28,582 nt of DNA from Acidobacteriaceae bacterium (GTDB taxonomy: Bacteria; Acidobacteriota; Terriglobia; Terriglobales; Acidobacteriaceae), in assembly GCA_003152795.1 (NCBI GenBank), contig PMBA01000002.1, forward strand, positions 1 to 28,582. Reading direction: 5' to 3'. The number at the start of each line of letters is the position of its first letter. Positions within the stretch are counted from its first letter, which is position 1. Made by a program: the position numbers and the translations under genes. Shown one piece after another: positions 15,929-24,749 of the stretch. The notes below the pieces were generated by a model. The model saw only the letters and a program-made list of their open reading frames with translations. It made no database searches and was not told the DNA's origin.

Positions 15929-17200
15929 TCACTCAGGAGTCATAGCACAGTTTCGTTCCGCAACCTTCTTCACAACTTCCTCATATATATGCCGATATTG
16001 CTCCGCCACAATCGAGTAACTCCAGAGACGCGCCGCACGTTCTATTGCCATAACTCCCATCTTCGCACGGACTTCTTCCCGAAGCATGCTGCGCATAGCC
16101 TCTGCCAGCTGCTCAGTGTCGAACGGATCGACGAGCACACCCGTGATCTTGTCTGCCACCGCGTCGGGAAGGCCCGCGGTTCTGAAGCCAATCACCGGGC
16201 AACCACACGCCTGCGCCTCTGTTGCCATTTGAGGCAAGTTCTCTATCCGTGACGGCACAATTGTCACATCTACGGCGCTATACAGCAACGCCATTGTATA
16301 GTCATCATAAACCCGACCGACCGCATGAACCGAGCAGTACTCCGGCACCGTGCGACCGCCACCGCCAACCACAACGCATTCGATCCGCTGTCCGCCATCC
16401 AACCTCAATTTGTCGAGCGCTGCCATAAGAAGATCGTACCCCTTATTTCTATCCCCAACTCCGCTTGCGGCTCCAAATAACACAAGAGGCCGTTCTGCCG
16501 GCAGCCCAAACACCTGTCGCGCAAACCGTTTTTCATGTCGCCGAAACCTTTCGGTATCCAGTGCATTAGGGATGACCGATGTCGGCCAATCCCTCGTAAG
16601 CGGGCTGCTCCTCACGCATTTCTCCATCCAATAACTCGGACAGACGATCCGCACCGGCCTGCGCCAGTAGTGGCGCTTCACTTTCCACACCAGCCTATCG
16701 AGATCTAGGCCCGTCTTGTGCGACCACAGACCGAAACCTACATAGCCAGTCCGCCACCGTTCGTCCTCTTCCGTCCCGGCTATGTGTTCCGTACCGCAAA
16801 AGCCCCACATATCGTGGAATGTCCACACTATTGGCTTCCTTATGCGCGCAACTTCTCGAATGGACATATATTCAGAACCGATCCAATGCAGATTTATAAT
16901 ATCAGCATCACTACGATTTGCTTCTCGACCTATTCCCGATGAAAATAGAGCTAGAGATCGTATACCACTGTCCTTACGCCGCTGCAACTTCAGCAATCGC
17001 TGTGCCAACAAGAATCGCAGTAGGCACCTAGCTTCCTCTCCCCGTCCCTTTGGCCCCGATACACTCGGCTCATCAGACTTCTTACTCATCACCCTGACGA
17101 CCGAGTCGACGCCGAGTCCCCTTAACGCTCGGTTTAGCCTAAGAACAGCACGCCCAGCACCCGACCCTCCATCGCTTGCCGTTAGGTGAAGCACCTTCAT
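15929..17200 (-). CDS. Glycosyltransferase family 4 (WcaC-like)
   Basis: A 423-residue retaining GT-B glycosyltransferase. The N-terminal half begins MKVLHLTASDGGSGAGRAVLRLNRAL and has TFHDMWGFCGTEH, a block typical of the WcaC/colanic-acid-type group. The donor half starts with VIPNALDTERFR and carries PSRIENLPQMATEAQACGCPVIGFRTAGLPDAV with the E-x7-E nucleotide-sugar site, then GVLVDPFDTEQLAEAM. The ATG at 17200 follows the deacetylase stop with no gap. It would act in the cytoplasm on the lipid-linked oligosaccharide. Base composition is lower in G+C than the genes left of 15500. Confidence 0.9.
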   Translation of the reverse strand: MKVLHLTASDGGSGAGRAVLRLNRALRGLGVDSVVRVMSKKSDEPSVSGPKGRGEEARCLLRFLLAQRLLKLQRRKDSGIRSLALFSSGIGREANRSDADIINLHWIGSEYMSIREVARIRKPIVWTFHDMWGFCGTEHIAGTEEDERWRTGYVGFGLWSHKTGLDLDRLVWKVKRHYWRRPVRIVCPSYWMEKCVRSSPLTRDWPTSVIPNALDTERFRRHEKRFARQVFGLPAERPLVLFGAASGVGDRNKGYDLLMAALDKLRLDGGQRIECVVVGGGGRTVPEYCSVHAVGRVYDDYTMALLYSAVDVTIVPSRIENLPQMATEAQACGCPVIGFRTAGLPDAVADKITGVLVDPFDTEQLAEAMRSMLREEVRAKMGVMAIERAARLWSYSIVAEQYRHIYEEVVKKVAERNCAMTPE

Positions 17201-18277
17201 TCAGAGCACCATATATTTGCCGATCTTCTCCTTAAACATCTCCAGATTCCAATCCCGCACTATCATCCGCGGGATCTCAAAATGTGAGGTCCACCGTCGT
17301 AGCTGGCCGGGAAAATTCGCGGCCACCCGCGACAAACCGAGGCTCTTACATACTTCCACCGACCAACGATTGTAATCGCTGCGACCCCCAAAAGGGTATG
17401 AGAATGTGCGCACCTCTCTGCCGATTATCCCCGAAAGTTGTTCGCAACTGCCTTTGATTTGCCTCCACTGCTCATCCGGCGAAAGAGAGGATAGAAGTTG
17501 GTGCTCCACCGTATGGCCTCCCAACCCTATCCGACTACACCGGGCGAGTTCCCTTAGCTCCTCTCGGCCCATTATTTGATGGCTCTCCCGTGCCGTAGCA
17601 GGCGTGCCCGCCCAAACACGCATTTGATCGAGTATCGCCTCTCTTTCCGCCACTTGCAGGGTCTTAATCAACGACAGAGCGTAATTATATGCTGCCATCA
17701 GCCCTTCAGGCGACGAAGTCTCCAAGGTCAACTGTTTGCCCGCGACGCAACCGCTAAACATCCGGGGACGATCGCCTCCAGTCAAGAACACCCGCTCCAA
17801 CTCGTCCCACCAAAATTCTCGCGACGTGCCCACATATCCTGTCGCTACAAATATCGTAGCTGGTACGCCGTGCCTTTCCAGAATCGGTTTAGCCACCTCC
17901 CAATTATCCAGGTAGCCATCGTCAAACGTTACAACAATCGCCGCCCTCCTCCCCACCCTACATCGCTCGAATTCCTGCACCTCGAACGTGCGCGAAAGCC
18001 AGCGCATTTGCTCCTCGAAATTCTCCGGGGTTACACACAGCTTTTGCGGATCGGTCTTCGCCCAACACACCCGATGATATAGCAAAACCAGCACCGGCGG
18101 AGAAAACCGATTTATAAGAATATTTAGCGGCCTGCGAAGCCGATAATACCATGGTCGACACCGCCTCCTTGCCGCAGCTCGCCAACTTTCTCCCTTTCGC
18201 TTCTCCACTAGATTCCATGTCCCTCCTCTCATCTGGCCGAAACTTCTGACGTTTCCAATCAGCCTCGAATTGCGCAC
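17201..18277 (-). CDS. Polysaccharide deacetylase (CE4/NodB family)
   Basis: Metal-dependent de-N-acetylase that acts on N-acetylated sugars of polysaccharides or lipid-linked precursors. The NodB domain shows VTFDDGYLDNW (motif 1, metal and catalytic Asp at 118-120), GGHTVEHQLLS (motif 2 with His255 and His259), and SYPFGG (motif 3, 293-298). An LLYHRV strand near residue 65 is typical of the subgroup found in glycan loci. The reading frame opens at a GTG (18277); ATG 18232 and GTG 18211 are alternatives, the last preceded by AGGAGG at 13 nt. The first 40 residues are basic and not part of the domain. It may remove an acetyl group from a sugar so that another group, such as the ACP-borne acyl, can be attached. 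Confidence 0.9.
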   Translation of the reverse strand: MRNSRLIGNVRSFGQMRGGTWNLVEKRKGESWRAAARRRCRPWYYRLRRPLNILINRFSPPVLVLLYHRVCWAKTDPQKLCVTPENFEEQMRWLSRTFEVQEFERCRVGRRAAIVVTFDDGYLDNWEVAKPILERHGVPATIFVATGYVGTSREFWWDELERVFLTGGDRPRMFSGCVAGKQLTLETSSPEGLMAAYNYALSLIKTLQVAEREAILDQMRVWAGTPATARESHQIMGREELRELARCSRIGLGGHTVEHQLLSSLSPDEQWRQIKGSCEQLSGIIGREVRTFSYPFGGRSDYNRWSVEVCKSLGLSRVAANFPGQLRRWTSHFEIPRMIVRDWNLEMFKEKIGKYMVL

Positions 18278-18291
18278 TCCTAACTTACAAA

Positions 18292-18996
18292 CTATTCACC
18301 AGCTCGAGCGATCGCCCCGATTATTACAGGGTAATCCTCATCCGCAGAATTGAGAATTGCCGGCTCATCCAAGTCCTCAACCGCCAGACCCTGCAACAGC
18401 GCCGTGGCGCTCGCAAGATTCCCATATACCCTCAAACGAACATCGCAAAAATCCCTACAAAACAATCGCTGCACTGATTGCCGTGTGAACCGCCAATAGT
18501 CGCCCCATCTATCGGCGTCATACCTGCTCACTTGTGATATTCCAGCGACCGTCGCCAAAACAACACCCCCTGGCTTCAGGACTCTCCTTACCCCCATTAG
18601 CGCCCGATCGCACGAAAAGATAAAGCTCAGTGTCTGTGTCAGTATGAAGCAATCGGCGACCCCCCGCGGCAGGCCCTCTAGGTCGGCTAGATCTCCCCCG
18701 ACCACTGTGCCACCGGTCTGAGATCCGTATAGGAACTTCATCGCTCTATGCTTCTGCCCGAATAGATCAGTGTACTTACTCTCCCCCATCTCCAGCACGT
18801 CTCCAGTAATATAGCGTCTATTCTCACGAAGAAATGCTTCGATATAAAAGCGATCGATCGGGGTACCTCGGTCCATACCGAAACTTCTGCTAATCGGCTC
18901 CAGACGCAATTCCGCAGCGTTGATCGGGGAGCATATCCGTTTCGCCTTACGGACGCATCGGCCAATCATGTGACGAGCTGACACGATAATACCCAT
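18292..18996 (-). CDS. SAM-dependent methyltransferase-like protein in glycan locus
   Basis: The 234-residue protein contains PIDRFYIEAFLRENRRYITGDVLEMGE, then ADCFILTQTLSFIF and RRVLKPGGVVLATVAGISQVSRYD, the order of blocks in Methyltransf_11 proteins common beside polysaccharide deacetylases and glycosyltransferases. The glycine-rich motif I is reduced to VLEMGES, with Met-Gly-Glu in place of xGxG, which is usual for this subgroup. WGDYWRFT is a further mark. The start at 18996 is an ATG 18 nt after the flippase stop. Substrate is unknown; a sugar hydroxyl or carboxyl of the repeat unit is plausible. Confidence 0.75.
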   Translation of the reverse strand: MGIIVSARHMIGRCVRKAKRICSPINAAELRLEPISRSFGMDRGTPIDRFYIEAFLRENRRYITGDVLEMGESKYTDLFGQKHRAMKFLYGSQTGGTVVGGDLADLEGLPRGVADCFILTQTLSFIFSCDRALMGVRRVLKPGGVVLATVAGISQVSRYDADRWGDYWRFTRQSVQRLFCRDFCDVRLRVYGNLASATALLQGLAVEDLDEPAILNSADEDYPVIIGAIARAGE

Positions 18997-19014
18997 ATCT
19001 TCGCTCTTTGTGTT

Positions 19015-20367
19015 TCAGTCGTGATAACCCGTTGATCCTCTACTTAATAAACTATCCTCTTGCGTATCCAGGTGTATCTGTGGTTTGTCCGAATCATTGC
19101 GCCCACGCACCGCCCGCCATGAGAGTATGAAATGAAGGACATACATTGAGCCCATTATTACCGGAATCGCGGCGATTGCCATGGCAGAACTCATATTGCG
19201 CATCCCGATCACCACCAGCACGGCCGACAGGACACCTATGCGAGCGACGTCCCAAATGAGCTGCAGACGAAGTCGATTAAGCATCGTAAGAGTCGGCATC
19301 GTGGGCCAAAATACATAACTGATAAAATAGGGTATCGCCAAGAGCTGCGCTAGTTGGCCAGCATTTCCCCATCGGGGACCAAAGACGAATTCAAAAAGCT
19401 GGGGCCCGCCGATTAGAAGAGCCGTGAAGGGTAGCCCTCCCAGGAAGGACGCCAATCTTGCGGTATTTTTCATAGCGGCTAATGCCGCGCGCCCATCCGC
19501 TTTCCCGAGGGAGTCGCAGAGCCTATGGCTAAATACTTGTGACAACGGCTGCCCAATCAATGTGCTCGGCATCCCCATCACTCGTTCAAGCAGGGAAAAT
19601 AGACCGACAACATGTGTGCCATAGAATCGCTCCAGCAGGACCACTGGCACCGAGATCGCCGCGGCGTTCACAATCGCCGACGGAGCGGATATCAACGGGA
19701 ATCGAGAGAACTGCACGGCCAGCCCCCTCAGTGATTGCCATCGGATCATAGGCCTAATCACCTCTCCTTTGAGGATCGGATATCCTACTAGGGCAACCAC
19801 GCCACAGACGCGGCCTATCGCATCTCCGGAGAGCAAAGCCAAACCGCCTAGGCCCAATGCACTACCCCCCACTTGGATCGTTACGGTGCCCAAACTTTGT
19901 GCAATACGACAACGGACTATGGATGAAAATCGTCCCAACCGGATATAGTACTGCGTGACCGCCGACGTAACGCCGCCCGCCGCAAGCGACAATCCAAGCA
20001 ATGGAGCCCAATCTGCCAACTTCCTCCAGTCGCCATTTCCTAGGGCTGGCTTGATAACCCAAATCAAGCCTACTATTATCCCAGTTGCTCCGACCGAGAT
20101 AATTGAGCTCAATATACATAGACCGCGTGCCGTTTCGGTCTCCTTGGGCACTAGGATGGCTTGCTCATATCGGGCACACACCAGCATCCCAGACACGGTC
20201 ACCGTTGTCGCGTAAAGTTGGTAGAAGCCAAAGTCAGTTACGTTGCACCAGCGCGTTAGCAATGGCATTGCTGCGAGCGAGCATAGCTGACTGGCCAAGT
20301 TTCCTCCAGCCAACAAGCCCATCTCTCGCGGTAGAAGGCGAAGAAACCGATGTGTCAGAAGACTCAT
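19015..20367 (-). CDS. Wzx-like lipid-linked oligosaccharide flippase
   Basis: A 450-residue membrane protein with about 12 hydrophobic segments, of the polysaccharide-transporter (MOP) superfamily. The first segment region reads GLLAGGNLASQLCSLAAMPLLTRWCNVTDFGFYQLY, the expected opening of Wzx/RfbX proteins, followed by ARYEQAILVPK, another common block. The middle has FSRFPLISAPSAIVNAAAISVPVVLLERFYG, a typical second-half repeat. It would move the finished lipid-linked unit from the cytoplasmic to the periplasmic face for the Wzy-like protein. The last 30 residues are polar. Like other Wzx genes, it is lower in G+C than the flanking conserved genes, a usual sign of serotype-specific transfer. 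Confidence 0.9.
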   Translation of the reverse strand: MSLLTHRFLRLLPREMGLLAGGNLASQLCSLAAMPLLTRWCNVTDFGFYQLYATTVTVSGMLVCARYEQAILVPKETETARGLCILSSIISVGATGIIVGLIWVIKPALGNGDWRKLADWAPLLGLSLAAGGVTSAVTQYYIRLGRFSSIVRCRIAQSLGTVTIQVGGSALGLGGLALLSGDAIGRVCGVVALVGYPILKGEVIRPMIRWQSLRGLAVQFSRFPLISAPSAIVNAAAISVPVVLLERFYGTHVVGLFSLLERVMGMPSTLIGQPLSQVFSHRLCDSLGKADGRAALAAMKNTARLASFLGGLPFTALLIGGPQLFEFVFGPRWGNAGQLAQLLAIPYFISYVFWPTMPTLTMLNRLRLQLIWDVARIGVLSAVLVVIGMRNMSSAMAIAAIPVIMGSMYVLHFILSWRAVRGRNDSDKPQIHLDTQEDSLLSRGSTGYHD

Positions 20368-20523
20368 TGTGCGCCGTCCATCAAAAGGTGCTCGGCGATC
20401 GAGATTTCACTGCCACCATAACCTCAGGTTCCATCGCCCCCGCGCCTATACGGCCTCATGGCGCCCATATTACTCGGTCTCTTCTCGGGGCCGTGTTCCT
20501 AAAGCCCTTTGTCCGCTTTTTAG

Positions 20524-21771
20524 TCAACTATCACTCTCAGAGCCGACAAATTCTCGTATAATTAAGTCTAGTTCTGCTGCCCTCTTAATATATGTATGAT
20601 CTCGAAGGGTTCGAGCCTGCCCGGCCAAGGCGATTGCTTCCCGCTCCCTGGGATGATCAAGCAGCCAACGCGCCTTCTCCAAACATTCTTCTGGCGAGCC
20701 AAACGCCACCACTTCTCGATCTACCTCAAACACGGAGCGCAAATTGTCGTTGGCGTCCGTCAGCAAACACGTGCCTACCCCGGTCGCCTCAAATATTCGC
20801 ATATTGTTCCCGCCCATCTGACCCGCAATGTCAGCATGAATATTCAGCGTAACGGCGGATTTACGCTGCGCACGGTAAAGTGCCCTCCCAAAGAGCGGGG
20901 GCCGCAACAACGGTCGAAGCAGAGGGTTGATCTGCCGCATCGGCCGAGATTCCCACGCGCCCGCGCGCCCCACGACTGGCAGGGTTTTCAATCTTTCGGA
21001 ACTAACGCCACAGGATCGAAGGAGCCCTAACCCGTCGTAGACCATTCGCCGAATATTGGTGTGCAACCAATCGCGCACCGGACTCAAAGCAGCGGATGGA
21101 CTATGTATTCGGATGGGCAGAGCCTTGGCAATGGCTTCTAGCACCCTCTCCCGGATTAAGTGGTATCCTTTTGCCCGCAATAGACCGCCTACAAACAGCA
21201 CCTCTTCATCGACAGGTGTTCTCTCCGGCAAATCTGACAAGACACTTGTGTTAAATGCTTGCGCGAACTGTTGGCACCGGAATCCCTGTTTTTCGAACGA
21301 AGCCACCCACGATTTCGTCGGACTAAGCAATACATCGTATTGGCGAATAGAATCTAGTAAATAATACGGCGAGCCATTGAATCCCAATACCATCCGAATA
21401 CAACGGCATCGCGAACGGAGATCCTTGATGAACTCGCCTGAGAAGGTCACCGGATCATCGAAAAACACAACGTCGGGCCTCCATTGCTCCAACTGTTTTA
21501 AGGTGATCGAACAAACCCACTCCCTGTTAGGAGTCCTAAAGCCGTTTTCACCTGCCCACGCATATTGCTCCGGGCGGGCATTAGCCACGATCTCCTTCAC
21601 CTCATAGCCATATCGTGGCAGTGCCGCACTTAGGGCCCCAATCCGCCCAAAACTGTCTTCCAATAACGCGGTATGCTGCACTTCATAAGGAGCGTTCCGG
21701 AGACCCGGCCTATTTTCATAGAACGACTGAAGATAGCAGCCGTACAATGTTGTAATATGACAGAGACGCAT
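20524..21771 (-). CDS. Glycosyltransferase, GT-B fold, CgeB/GT1-like C-terminal domain
   Basis: A 415-residue GT-B type protein. The N-terminal half (MRLCHITTLYGCYLQSFYEN, and WRPDVVFFDDPVTF) is a diverged acceptor domain. The C-terminal half, from about residue 300, has SAVTLNIHADIAGQ, NNMRIFEATGVGTCLLTD and FEVDREVVAFGSPEECLEKARWLL then HPREREAIALAGQARTLRDHTY, the classic ending of CgeB-like glycosyltransferases. The gap to the flippase is 156 bp. It would add one sugar to the repeat unit, donor unknown. The gene belongs to the A+T-richer block. Confidence 0.85.
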   Translation of the reverse strand: MRLCHITTLYGCYLQSFYENRPGLRNAPYEVQHTALLEDSFGRIGALSAALPRYGYEVKEIVANARPEQYAWAGENGFRTPNREWVCSITLKQLEQWRPDVVFFDDPVTFSGEFIKDLRSRCRCIRMVLGFNGSPYYLLDSIRQYDVLLSPTKSWVASFEKQGFRCQQFAQAFNTSVLSDLPERTPVDEEVLFVGGLLRAKGYHLIRERVLEAIAKALPIRIHSPSAALSPVRDWLHTNIRRMVYDGLGLLRSCGVSSERLKTLPVVGRAGAWESRPMRQINPLLRPLLRPPLFGRALYRAQRKSAVTLNIHADIAGQMGGNNMRIFEATGVGTCLLTDANDNLRSVFEVDREVVAFGSPEECLEKARWLLDHPREREAIALAGQARTLRDHTYIKRAAELDLIIREFVGSESDS

Positions 21772-21866
21772 TGTGGAATCTCGGCTTATCGGATATCAAA
21801 CGGTAGCGATAGGTTCTTCGCCTTCGATGCGAGCCTGGCAGATTAAGCACTCCACATATCAGCAGA

Positions 21867-21899
21867 ATTGTGGCCCGGTTCGTACAAACGCGCCACAAT
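21867..21899. repeat. 8-bp inverted repeat in the 244-bp gap upstream of a glycosyltransferase gene
   Basis: ATTGTGGC (21867-21874) and GCCACAAT (21892-21899) pair around 17 nt, about 100 nt upstream of the glycosyltransferase start at 21771. The spacing of nearly 2.5 helical turns would suit a dimeric regulator, but the match may be chance. Nothing else was recognised in this gap. Confidence 0.25.
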
Positions 21900-22015
21900 G
21901 GCCAGCCCCATCATATCTCTCTTCAGGAGGTCGCTGTTGTTGCCCACCAGCCTCGGACAGCCCGCCGCCCGAAGGATTCAGACATTGCATCAAGCGCATA
22001 CATCTATACGGGCGG

Positions 22016-22465
22016 TCAAGCCGTCTCGATCAATTCAAAAAGGTCGCGCTTTGGCGTCAGGAAGAACACCAGTCTCCGATTACCAAACGCCGCTGCCGGT
22101 ACTGGATCGGACAATGGCAGGCAGCCAAGATTTGTGAACCGCACCAACATGGCGTCAAATTGCGACGTCGCGAAGCATAGATGATAGAGGCCACCACGCC
22201 TCTTCTTTACGATCTCGGATACAGGGCTGCTATCATCCATCGCTTCGATCAGCTCAATGGTGCCACCTTCCAACTTCACAAATGCAACCCTCACCCTCTG
22301 GATCGGATCCTCGATTGTGGCCGAAACGGATTGAGGTTTGACCAAGGGAGCCAGAAATCTGTCGAGATATTCCTTGATGTTATCGACGGCGAATCCCACG
22401 TGATGGATGCGAATGTCGACTTCGCTGTTGCCGCCTCCACCCGGTGCTTCAGATCCTTTCTGCAT
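22016..22465 (-). CDS. VOC-fold protein, methylmalonyl-CoA epimerase/glyoxalase-like
   Basis: The 149-residue product has the paired beta-alpha-beta-beta-beta layout of the vicinal-oxygen-chelate superfamily. Probable metal ligands are visible: His of IHHVGFAVDNI near residue 21, Glu of TIELIEA, His of LYHLCFATSQFD and Glu of LFELIE at the C-terminus, as in methylmalonyl-CoA epimerases. Such proteins are regularly found next to FkbH-like genes in glycan loci, so it may act on the acyl group carried by the acyl carrier protein, for instance as an epimerase. That role is inference. The gene follows the FkbH-like gene with an 85-bp gap. Confidence 0.8.
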   Translation of the reverse strand: MQKGSEAPGGGGNSEVDIRIHHVGFAVDNIKEYLDRFLAPLVKPQSVSATIEDPIQRVRVAFVKLEGGTIELIEAMDDSSPVSEIVKKRRGGLYHLCFATSQFDAMLVRFTNLGCLPLSDPVPAAAFGNRRLVFFLTPKRDLFELIETA

Positions 22466-22550
22466 AGTCCAGCCCCCGAGGGTTCAACCCAGCTCCGCCG
22501 CGCCACTCCACGCTTCTTAACGTCCCACCGAACATCCAAGATCAGTTTCT

Positions 22551-24359
22551 CTATTCACGCTTGATTGCCAACGGCCAAGCCCAGCCTTCATCGTTGACCG
22601 ATCTTAAGTAGCTTCCTATCTCCCCGGATCCATTGCCCCCGAGCGTCTCCGGCAAGAAGCCATGCTCCCGATAGAGATTTGCCACCAAGGTGTTCTTGCC
22701 AGTCACCACATACTTCCCGCGCAATTGACAGCCTCCGCGTCCAGCCACGATCTCCCGCAGGTACATCAGAAAGGCATCCTCCACCCGCCGTCCGATGACT
22801 CTGCAACTCATGAGCAGGCAGTCAATGTTCCAAATCCCTCCACCCGTATCCCGCACGATACCGACGCATACTAATCCCTGGTCACCATACCGATCCTTCA
22901 AGCGCAGCCATGCCACTGCGCTGCCAGCGCTCCCGGCCAAGCTACGGATTTCCTCACTGGAGAAACGCCGCCCGGTCAAGTTGAATTGATTGGTTTTTTG
23001 TATCAATTGGTGGATCCGGTTAAAGTTCTGGTCATCGCAAAGGCCCACCCAGGCGACCATCTCCAAGGAACTTAGAAAGCCATCTAGGTCTGTCGCGGAT
23101 CGTTCCAAGTTTCGGCGCTCTTGGTTCGCCGTGTACATATCCGCGCGCTGCCGATCTTCGGCGGTCATCCCAGGTCGGTCAAACGTCTCCAATTGCTCCA
23201 GTGTTCGTAGCCACTCGCCGATATCTATCGGCATATCCGGGACGCAAACCATCGGCAGCTCGATTCTCACCTGCGCGCGCTCGACGGGATTGTCGTCGAT
23301 AAACACCAACGACTCCAAGCCGATGTTCAGCTCACGCGCGATCCTCACTAGATTGTCGGGCTTCGGGTCTCGGTTGATCTGCAGATTTGCAAAATCTCGC
23401 GTCCTCAAGACCATGTCCGGATGGGTGTCGATAGCGCTGATCGCCACGTTGGCTTCGTTCTTGCTCGATACTGCCAGCAGGACCCCACGGCTTCGCAGTC
23501 CCTTCAAGAACATCTGTACGTCCCGATAGGCGCTACCTGGATAGTCCTGCCCCAGATGGATGCCTTCCAACCCATCGTCCCCGATCTCCCCTCCCCAAAG
23601 TGTGTTGTCCAGATCTACCACCACACATTTAGCCGCCGGCCTCTGCGTGGCGGCGAAGCAGCGAACAAACCGGTTCGCCAGCGCGGACATGTTCTTAGGC
23701 GCGATGCCGACCCGAGCGACGTAGTCCATGCATGCGTCACTCCACTCCTCACTCCCGCGGGCCGACACGGCCCCGGCATAGTCGAACACCCACGCGTCGT
23801 TGAAGCTCGTCAAGGCCTCGGCCAACTCCCGATTGGCCGCGCCGATGATATGTTTCAGACTTCGGGGCTGAGAAGCGCTGAACGGGTCCAGACTATCGAG
23901 ACGGGGCGATGCGAAGTTGCTCACCAAGATGGTGGATGCGCTTCGCATCCTGATCTCCCGCACCACCCTCACGAGACGGTCTCGCAGGGCCCGGATCTTC
24001 TGCTCCGCCCCGTCGGGGCCAACAGCGTAATACTCATCCGGTAGCCAGCGCTCCACATCCTCAAGTCGAAGCGAGATCCAGATGGCGCCAGGCTGCATCC
24101 GCCAAAACTCTGATATTGCTGGAAGCACCTGTTCCTCAATCTGGCCGAAGGGAGCGAACCAAGGATCAACCGGGAAGCGAGCGCGATTGGAAGCAACAAC
24201 GAGATAAGCATCAAGAAACTGTATTGAATGGGACGCCAGCACGGCCAATCGCATCCAGCAGTCGGTTCCACTCTTCCGCAGGCGGCGCGCAATCTGAATA
24301 TAGTCTGCCGGGCTTGAGCAACGCAATGCGTCCAGCTGTGCCATGTTAGTCAAATCCAT
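22551..24359 (-). CDS. FkbH-like HAD-IIIC protein with C-terminal GNAT-like domain
   Basis: In polyketide pathways FkbH-type proteins take 1,3-bisphosphoglycerate, dephosphorylate it and load the glyceryl group on an acyl carrier protein. The 602-residue protein has an N-terminal SGNH-like region, a HAD domain with CVVVDLDNTLWGGEIGDDG (nucleophile Asp249 and Asp251), VSSKNE, and FIDDNPVERAQVR, and a C-terminal GNAT-like region starting near residue 430 with NQFNLTGRRFS and LRLKDRYGDQGLVCVG. This is the standard domain order of the family. An acyl carrier protein gene lies directly upstream with a 63-bp gap, so the pair very probably works together. The acyl group made here is not proven to be glyceryl. 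Confidence 0.92.
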   Translation of the reverse strand: MDLTNMAQLDALRCSSPADYIQIARRLRKSGTDCWMRLAVLASHSIQFLDAYLVVASNRARFPVDPWFAPFGQIEEQVLPAISEFWRMQPGAIWISLRLEDVERWLPDEYYAVGPDGAEQKIRALRDRLVRVVREIRMRSASTILVSNFASPRLDSLDPFSASQPRSLKHIIGAANRELAEALTSFNDAWVFDYAGAVSARGSEEWSDACMDYVARVGIAPKNMSALANRFVRCFAATQRPAAKCVVVDLDNTLWGGEIGDDGLEGIHLGQDYPGSAYRDVQMFLKGLRSRGVLLAVSSKNEANVAISAIDTHPDMVLRTRDFANLQINRDPKPDNLVRIARELNIGLESLVFIDDNPVERAQVRIELPMVCVPDMPIDIGEWLRTLEQLETFDRPGMTAEDRQRADMYTANQERRNLERSATDLDGFLSSLEMVAWVGLCDDQNFNRIHQLIQKTNQFNLTGRRFSSEEIRSLAGSAGSAVAWLRLKDRYGDQGLVCVGIVRDTGGGIWNIDCLLMSCRVIGRRVEDAFLMYLREIVAGRGGCQLRGKYVVTGKNTLVANLYREHGFLPETLGGNGSGEIGSYLRSVNDEGWAWPLAIKRE

Positions 24360-24422
24360 AGAGGCGCGTCGGCGTCGCCGGCATCTTCTTGTTCGTCGAT
24401 CACAACTCGACTTCCCGCCTCT

Positions 24423-24677
24423 CTATGAATCCTGTCGGTCCGCCAGCAACCCTCGAACCTTCTCCTGGAAGTCGCGCGGGCTTTTGAGCTGCGTCGCGTC
24501 CTGAGGACGGATCTTCACTTGGAAGACATGCTCGATACTCATGACCAAGCTGACATGGGCGATGCTATCCCAGCTCTCAACATCGTCCCTTTTGAGATTA
24601 AGGTCAAAGTTCTCTAGTGGAAGCTCGAGGGTGTTGATGAAGATAGACCGGATCTGGTCGTCGATTGACGTGTTCAT
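24423..24677 (-). CDS. Acyl carrier protein
   Basis: From the ATG at 24677 the protein is 84 residues, a normal ACP length; the frame is open further to an ATG at 24722 but the added residues are not ACP-like. The sequence after MNTSIDDQIRSIFINTLEL forms helix one, and DDVESWDSIAHVSLVMSIE carries the phosphopantetheine-attachment Ser in D-S-I, followed by an acidic helix two. A dedicated ACP beside a FkbH-like protein and an LpxD-like acyltransferase implies that a short acyl group is built on it and then passed to an acceptor. It lies between those two genes with gaps of 63 and 72 bp. Confidence 0.93.
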   Translation of the reverse strand: MNTSIDDQIRSIFINTLELPLENFDLNLKRDDVESWDSIAHVSLVMSIEHVFQVKIRPQDATQLKSPRDFQEKVRGLLADRQDS

Positions 24678-24749
24678 TCGCTGAAGAGAGATCCCCCCAT
24701 CGACAGCCTCAACGGGCGACACCAGGAGACCTAAACGTCGGCTGTCGGA

